Positions 1 through 5,699 of a stretch of 5,699 bases of DNA are shown here, piece after piece; positions within the stretch are counted from its first letter, which is position 1; the number at the start of each line of letters is the position of its first letter. A model generated the notes under the pieces. It made no database searches. It was not told the origin of the DNA and saw only the letters and a list, made by a program, of their open reading frames with translations. A program made the translations under genes and the position numbers. Source of the DNA: Betaproteobacteria bacterium (GTDB lineage Bacteria > Pseudomonadota > Gammaproteobacteria > Burkholderiales > SG8-41); contig JACOVL010000102.1 of NCBI GenBank assembly GCA_016177355.1, forward strand, positions 1-5,699, given 5' to 3'.

Positions 1-1128
1 ACGCCGGGAAGCGTCGTCTATCAGAACGATCTCATCCAGCTGCTCCAGTACTACCCGGCGAACGGCCCGGTCCACCGGCGGCCGCTGCTGATCATCCCGC
101 CCTGGATCAACAAGTACTACATCCTGGACCTGCGCGAGAAGAACTCGTTCGTGAAGTGGGCCGTGGAGCAGGGCCACACGGTGTTCGTCGTGTCCTGGAT
201 CAACCCCGACGCGCGCCATGCGCGCAAGACGTTCGAGGATTACCTGAACGAGGGCATGCTCGCCGCGCTGGATGCCATCGAACAGGCCACCGGCGAGCAC
301 GAAGTCAACGTCATCGGCTACTGCCTGGGCGGCACGTTGCTCGCCTGCGCGCTGGGCTATCTCGCGGCGAAAAACGACGGGCGCATCGCTTCCGCGACCT
401 TCCTCGCCTCGCTGATCGATTTCGAGCAGCCAGGAGAACTCGAAGTCTTCATTGATGAAAAGCAGATCGAAGCGCTCGAGCGGCGCATGCGGAAACGCGG
501 CTATCTCGAGGGCTCGGAGATGGCGGCGACCTTCAACCTGCTGCGCGCGAACGACCTCGTCTGGTCGTTCGTCGTCAATAACTACCTGCTCGGGCGCGAC
601 CCGTTCCCGTTCGACCTGCTCTACTGGAATTCGGACTCGACGCGCATGCCGGCGGCGATGCACGGCTATTATCTGCGCAACCTGTATCTCAAGAACCTGC
701 TCCGGAAGCCCGGCGGCATCCGGTTGAACGGAGTGGCTATCGATCTCGGCACGGTCAGGACGCCGCTCTACTTCACCTCCACCGTCGAGGATCACATCGC
801 GCCGTGGCGCTCGACCTACGCCGGGGCGAAGCTTTTTTCCGGCCCGGTGCGCTTTTTGCTCGGCGGCTCCGGCCACATCGCGGGTATCATCAATCCTCCG
901 GCGGCGTCCAAGTACTCGTACTGGACCCGTTCCAGGCTGCCGGAGCAGGCGGACGAATGGCTGAAGGGCGCCACGCAGCATCCCGGCTCCTGGTGGCCCG
1001 ACTGGGCGGGCTGGGTCGCGCAGCACGGCGGCGACAAGGTGCCGCCGCGGATACCCGGCAAGGACAAATTGAAGGCGATCGAAGACGCGCCGGGCGCCTA
1101 CGTTAAGATGCGCGCAGACAAGAGCTGA
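1..1128 (+). CDS. phaC: Class I polyhydroxyalkanoate synthase, 5'-truncated by window edge
   Basis: PhaC polymerises (R)-3-hydroxyacyl-CoA into polyester at the surface of cytoplasmic PHA granules, releasing CoA. The frame is open from base 1 to the TGA at 1126-1128, giving 375 residues and no start codon. The GTG at 151 is an internal valine, because the conserved stretch PPWINKYYILDL is encoded before it. The lipase-like box GYCLGG places the nucleophile Cys at codon 322-324 (visible residue 108). The triad continues with Asp in VEDHIAPW (codon 790-792, residue 264) and His in GSGHIAGIINPP (codon 874-876, residue 292). The Asp-His spacing of 28 equals that of Cupriavidus necator PhaC (D480, H508). 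Matching Cys108 to C319 suggests about 210 N-terminal residues are missing and a full length near 586, normal for class I. The C-terminal SWWPDW motif is also typical. Family assignment is firm; substrate chain length is inferred from class only. Confidence 0.96.
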   Translation, partial: TPGSVVYQNDLIQLLQYYPANGPVHRRPLLIIPPWINKYYILDLREKNSFVKWAVEQGHTVFVVSWINPDARHARKTFEDYLNEGMLAALDAIEQATGEHEVNVIGYCLGGTLLACALGYLAAKNDGRIASATFLASLIDFEQPGELEVFIDEKQIEALERRMRKRGYLEGSEMAATFNLLRANDLVWSFVVNNYLLGRDPFPFDLLYWNSDSTRMPAAMHGYYLRNLYLKNLLRKPGGIRLNGVAIDLGTVRTPLYFTSTVEDHIAPWRSTYAGAKLFSGPVRFLLGGSGHIAGIINPPAASKYSYWTRSRLPEQADEWLKGATQHPGSWWPDWAGWVAQHGGDKVPPRIPGKDKLKAIEDAPGAYVKMRADKS

Positions 1129-1132
1129 CCAT

Positions 1133-1151
1133 CGCCGTTTCGGCGCGTTTT
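1133..1151 (+). terminator. Possible weak intrinsic terminator after phaC
   Basis: Five bases after the phaC stop, CGCCG (1133-1137) and CGGCG (1141-1145) can pair around a TTT loop, followed by CG and then TTTT (1148-1151). The layout is that of a Rho-independent terminator, but the stem is only 5 bp and the T-run only 4, so termination would probably be partial. It could let phaC be expressed above the downstream dehydrogenase and hydratase genes while still allowing readthrough. Confidence 0.3.
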
Positions 1152-1154
1152 CAT

Positions 1155-1167
1155 AGGGGGAGTGATG
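1155..1167 (+). promoter_or_regulatory. Shine-Dalgarno and ATG that open a 17-codon frame
   Basis: AGGGGG at 1155-1160 sits 4 nt before an ATG at 1165-1167, and the purine run continues through AG at 1161-1162. This is the best ribosome binding site between phaC and the dehydrogenase, yet its ATG is not in the dehydrogenase frame. It is too far (15 nt) from the GTG at 1176 and much too far from the GTG at 1209 to serve either directly. Ribosomes entering here would translate the short frame and could restart on the dehydrogenase. Confidence 0.4.
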
Positions 1168-1218
1168 AAAAGTAAGTGCCTACTCACTGCGGCGATTCCG
1201 TTCGGGCGGTGCAGATAA
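1165..1218 (+). CDS. Putative 17-codon leader ORF overlapping the dehydrogenase start
   Basis: The ATG at 1165 reads 17 codons (MKSKCLLTAAIPFGRCR) and stops at TAA 1216-1218, overlapping the proposed dehydrogenase GTG at 1209 in another frame. I recognise no family. The support is the strong upstream Shine-Dalgarno and the overlap, which would suit termination-reinitiation coupling. A basic residue and a short hydrophobic stretch follow the Met, but the frame is too short to call a signal peptide. Bases 1171-1177 and 1182-1188 (AGTAAGT/ACTCACT) can form a 7-bp stem with one mismatch inside it. It could equally be a remnant of an older gene start or a chance frame, so confidence is low. Confidence 0.25.
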   Translation: MKSKCLLTAAIPFGRCR

Positions 1219-1976
1219 CCGGCCACACCTTCCTCGTCACCGGCGGCGCATCGGGTCTCGGCGCGGCGACGGTGCGCAGGCTCGTTGCCGCGGGCGGCAA
1301 TGCGGTCATTGCGGACACCAACGCGGAGCAGGGGAAAGCATTCGCGCTCGAGCTGGGCACCCGCGCGGGCTTTACTCAAACAGACGTGACCGACGAGTCG
1401 CAGGTCGCGACGGCGGTCGCCGCGGCGCGCGACAAGTTCGGGGCATTGCACGGCGCGGTGAGCTGCGCCGGTATTGCCCCCGGGGAGCGCGTGCTGGGCA
1501 AGACCGGTCCGCACCGTCTCGATACCTTCCGCCGCGCGGTGGAGGTCAACCTGGTCGGGACTTTCAACGTGCTCAGGCTCGCGGCGCAGGCGATGGTGGA
1601 CAACGCGCCGGACGGCGAGGGCGAGCGCGGGGTCATCGTCAACACGGCATCGGTTGCGGCCTATGAAGGACAGGTCGGGCAGGCCGCCTACAGCGCGTCC
1701 AAAGCGGGGGTCGCGGGGCTGACACTTCCGGCGGCACGAGAACTCGCCCGCCACGGCATCCGGGTGATGACGATCGCGCCGGGCATTTTCGAAACGCCGA
1801 TGGTATCGGTGTTTCCCTCCGAGTTGCAGCAATCGCTCGCCGCGCAAGTCCCGTTCCCGCCGCGGCTCGGAAGACCGGAGGAATACGCCGCGCTGGTCGA
1901 GCACATCATCGTGAACCCGATGCTGAACGGCGAAGTCATCCGCCTCGACGGCGCGCTGCGGATGGCGGCGAAATAG
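1209..1976 (+). CDS. HSD10-like short-chain dehydrogenase (3-hydroxyacyl-CoA dehydrogenase type)
   Basis: A classical SDR of 255 residues, close to the 261 of human HSD10. It resembles the bacterial 3-hydroxyacyl-CoA / 2-methyl-3-hydroxybutyryl-CoA dehydrogenases, soluble enzymes that oxidise (S)-3-hydroxyacyl-CoA to 3-ketoacyl-CoA in fatty acid and isoleucine breakdown. Visible motifs: nucleotide-binding TGGASGLG (residues 11-18); Asp36 at the end of strand 2 (VIAD), which favours NAD over NADP; SCAG (85-88) in place of the usual NNAG/NCAG; catalytic Ser148 (NTASVAA); YSASK with Tyr161 and Lys165; and the C-terminal APGIFETPM and PMLNGEVIRLDGALRM segments typical of this subgroup. GTG 1209 is preferred as start because VQITGHTFLVTGG matches the usual short N-terminus. 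GTG 1176 would add 11 unconvincing residues. Neither start has its own Shine-Dalgarno. The gene ends 2 nt before the hydratase ATG. Family is confident; the exact substrate is inferred. Confidence 0.9.
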   Translation: MQITGHTFLVTGGASGLGAATVRRLVAAGGNAVIADTNAEQGKAFALELGTRAGFTQTDVTDESQVATAVAAARDKFGALHGAVSCAGIAPGERVLGKTGPHRLDTFRRAVEVNLVGTFNVLRLAAQAMVDNAPDGEGERGVIVNTASVAAYEGQVGQAAYSASKAGVAGLTLPAARELARHGIRVMTIAPGIFETPMVSVFPSELQQSLAAQVPFPPRLGRPEEYAALVEHIIVNPMLNGEVIRLDGALRMAAK

Positions 1977-1978
1977 TC

Positions 1979-2764
1979 ATGACATTTCAAAACATCTTGC
2001 TGGAGCAGCCAGAGCCCGGAATTTATCTCCTCACGGTGAACCGGCCGAAAGCGCTGAATGCGCTCAATGCCGCGACGCTGGACGAGATCGCGGCGGTGGT
2101 CAGGAAAGTGGCGGCGGATGATGCCGCGCGCGTGCTGCTGGTCACCGGCGCGGGGGAGAAGGCTTTCGTTGCGGGCGCCGACATCGCCGAGATGAGGGAC
2201 ATCACGATCGAGCAGGCGCAGGCATTTTCAGAAAAAGGAATGCAGGTCATGCACGCGCTGGAGTCGCTGCCGGTCCCGGTGATTGCGCTGGTGAACGGCT
2301 ATTGCCTGGGCGGCGGCTGCGAGCTCGCGCTCGCCTGCGACTGGATACTCGCCTCCGACACCGCGGCATTCGGCCAGCCGGAAGTGAACCTCGGCATACT
2401 GCCCGGCTTCGGCGGCACGCAGCGTCTGCCGCGCAAGCTGGGCCCCGCGCGCGCCCTCGAGCTGCTGACCACGGGCCGCCAGGTCAAGGCCGACGAGGCT
2501 TTGCGCGTCGGTCTTGCGAACCATGTCTATCCCGCGGCGGAACTCCGTGCGCAAGGACTGGAACTCGCGCGCTCGATCGCGGCCAAGGGGCCGGTCGCGG
2601 TGCGGCTCGTCAAGCAGGCGGTGCAGCGCGGGGGGAATCTCGATCTCTACACCGCCTGCGCCCTGGAGACGGACCTGTTCGCGCGGGCCTTCACCACGCA
2701 GGACCAGAAGGAAGGCATGCGCGCATTTCTCGAGAAGCGTCCTGCGAAATTCCAGAACCGGTAA
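1979..2764 (+). CDS. Enoyl-CoA hydratase, crotonase family
   Basis: A 261-residue, single-domain crotonase-fold protein, the normal length for short-chain enoyl-CoA hydratases that add water to trans-2-enoyl-CoA to give (S)-3-hydroxyacyl-CoA. Motifs in order: NRPKALNALN near the N-terminus (21-30), the oxyanion-hole segment AGADIAEM (65-72), NGYCLGGGCELALACD (106-121) with the first catalytic Glu at 115, and FGQPEVNLGILPGFGGTQRLPR (131-152) with the second at Glu135. The 20-residue spacing equals Glu144/Glu164 of the rat mitochondrial enzyme, so a true hydratase is favoured over an isomerase or other crotonase lacking one Glu. The ATG lies 2 nt after the dehydrogenase TAG with no clear Shine-Dalgarno, which suggests translational coupling. 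With the dehydrogenase it makes two consecutive beta-oxidation steps. Crotonyl-CoA or tiglyl-CoA are plausible substrates; which one cannot be read from sequence. Confidence 0.93.
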   Translation: MTFQNILLEQPEPGIYLLTVNRPKALNALNAATLDEIAAVVRKVAADDAARVLLVTGAGEKAFVAGADIAEMRDITIEQAQAFSEKGMQVMHALESLPVPVIALVNGYCLGGGCELALACDWILASDTAAFGQPEVNLGILPGFGGTQRLPRKLGPARALELLTTGRQVKADEALRVGLANHVYPAAELRAQGLELARSIAAKGPVAVRLVKQAVQRGGNLDLYTACALETDLFARAFTTQDQKEGMRAFLEKRPAKFQNR

Positions 2765-2782
2765 CTCACGGGAGATCGTGAG
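2765..2782 (+). other. 6-bp hairpin immediately after the hydratase stop
   Basis: CTCACG (2765-2770) and CGTGAG (2777-2782) are perfect inverted repeats around the loop GGAGAT, starting on the first base after the TAA. No T-run follows (ATCGGGAGGG), so it is not a standard intrinsic terminator. It could protect the 3' end of the phaC-side transcript or be chance. A short direct repeat GAGATCG (2772-2778 and 2780-2786) overlaps it. Confidence 0.3.
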
Positions 2783-2870
2783 ATCGGGAGGGTTGGTTCT
2801 GCCCGCATCGCGCAATCCGGTTTCATCATATTATACAACGAGATACGGCAACAGGTCGCGCGCAACCCGG

Positions 2871-2879
2871 TGCTATAAT
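2871..2879 (+). promoter_or_regulatory. Extended -10 promoter for aceE
   Basis: TGC followed by TATAAT (2874-2879) is a perfect sigma-70 extended -10 element (TGn plus the consensus hexamer) in otherwise GC-rich DNA. At 16-18 nt upstream (about 2850-2857, ACAGGT and neighbours) there is no good -35, which extended -10 promoters can do without. Transcription would start near 2886, giving an untranslated leader of about 70 nt before the aceE ATG. A small hairpin, GGCGC (2889-2893) with GCGCC (2897-2901), would lie at the very 5' end of that RNA. The position, just upstream of a gene with a good ribosome binding site, supports a separate aceE transcription unit. I see no PdhR-like operator (ATTGGT...ACCAAT). 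Confidence 0.65.
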
Positions 2880-2943
2880 GCCTACCCCGGCGCACAGCGC
2901 CACAAGCGCCAGCCAGCCCGTCACGGACTCCGGAACCTCAAAC

Positions 2944-2949
2944 AGGTGG
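2944..2949 (+). promoter_or_regulatory. Ribosome binding site that fixes the aceE start
   Basis: AGGTGG lies 5 nt before the ATG at 2955. Although the frame stays open upstream to 2514, only this ATG has a Shine-Dalgarno, lies downstream of the promoter, and gives a protein that aligns from its first residues with known AceE lengths. Confidence 0.75.
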
Positions 2950-2954
2950 CAGCC

Positions 2955-5628
<2,674 letters not shown>

Positions 5629-5630
<2 letters not shown>

Positions 5631-5699
5631 CTATCAGCGATCAGCATTCAGCGGTCAGCCAGAGCGCAGGTAGGCGGTGTAGCTGATGGCTGATAGCTG
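5629..5699. repeat. Heptad-based inverted repeat at the end of aceE
   Basis: The left arm 5629-5645 (AGCTATCAGCGATCAGC) is the reverse complement of 5682-5698 at 16 of 17 positions, the one mismatch facing G5639 with G5688. Each arm is built from 7-bp units. On the left, four successive units fit NNTCAGC (TATCAGC, GATCAGC, ATTCAGC, GGTCAGC; 5632-5659). On the right, GCTGATG, GCTGATA and a partial GCTG (5682-5699) run in opposite orientation. The 36-nt centre (5646-5681) includes two of the left units and a non-repeated stretch. The left arm begins with the last two bases of the aceE TAG. The RNA could fold into a long stem, possibly slowing decay or modulating readthrough into the next gene. 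The right end may continue past the window. It resembles scattered intergenic repeats of bacterial chromosomes; no mobile-element ends or target duplication are visible. Confidence 0.8.

Noticed and set aside
151..153. GTG as the start of the PHA synthase
   Set aside because: Conserved PhaC sequence is encoded in frame from base 1, so this codon is an internal valine of a protein truncated by the window edge.
1098..1904. 268-codon open frame on the minus strand over the dehydrogenase
   Set aside because: It is antisense to a gene with complete SDR motifs and its translation has low-complexity Arg-rich composition, so it is a codon-bias shadow.
2829..2837. A second -10-like AT-rich patch (TATTAT / TATACA) upstream of aceE
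   Set aside because: No acceptable -35 at suitable spacing and no TGn extension; the TGCTATAAT at 2871-2879 is far better.
2935..2947. ACCT/AGGT hairpin that could hide the aceE Shine-Dalgarno
   Set aside because: The stem is only 4 bp around CAAAC and does not extend, too weak to support a claim of translational control.
2514..2954. 147-codon upstream extension of the aceE frame
   Set aside because: The open extension overlaps the hydratase gene, crosses the promoter and has no homology to AceE. The ATG at 2955 has a Shine-Dalgarno and gives the normal length.

Overview
The window looks like chromosomal DNA of a high-GC proteobacterium, most likely a betaproteobacterium. The reasons are the strong G/C third-position bias in every gene, a class I polyhydroxyalkanoate (PHA) synthase, and a homodimeric (AceE-type) pyruvate dehydrogenase E1. 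This placement is inferred from gene content and general sequence feel, since no search was possible. All recognisable genes lie on the + strand and their frames are intact.

Layout: (1) 1-1128 is the 3' two-thirds of a class I PHA synthase gene (phaC), cut by the window edge. (2) 1129-1208 is a short gap with a weak hairpin plus T-run, then a well-placed Shine-Dalgarno/ATG that opens only a 17-codon reading frame. (3) 1209-1976 is an HSD10-like short-chain dehydrogenase (3-hydroxyacyl-CoA dehydrogenase type). (4) 1979-2764 is a crotonase-family enoyl-CoA hydratase, 2 nt behind the dehydrogenase and probably translationally coupled to it. (5) 2765-2954 is an intergenic region with a 6-bp hairpin right after the hydratase stop, a perfect extended -10 element and a good ribosome binding site. 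(6) 2955-5630 is a complete aceE, with every catalytic residue I could check in place. (7) 5629-5699 is a heptad-based inverted repeat that begins inside the aceE stop codon and runs to the window edge.

Metabolic reading (inference): the genes cluster around C4 and C2 acyl-CoA chemistry. AceE begins acetyl-CoA production from pyruvate. The hydratase and dehydrogenase interconvert crotonyl-CoA, (S)-3-hydroxybutyryl-CoA and acetoacetyl-CoA, or branched C5 analogues. PhaC polymerises (R)-3-hydroxyacyl-CoA. The stereochemistry of the hydratase/dehydrogenase pair means it would not feed PhaC directly, only through acetoacetyl-CoA and a separate reductase. aceE has its own promoter and is probably a separate transcription unit.

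I found no mobile element, CRISPR array, RNA gene or clearly new system. The points most worth a second look are the heptad inverted repeat after aceE, the misplaced translation start signal ahead of the dehydrogenase, and the unusual phaC neighbourhood.
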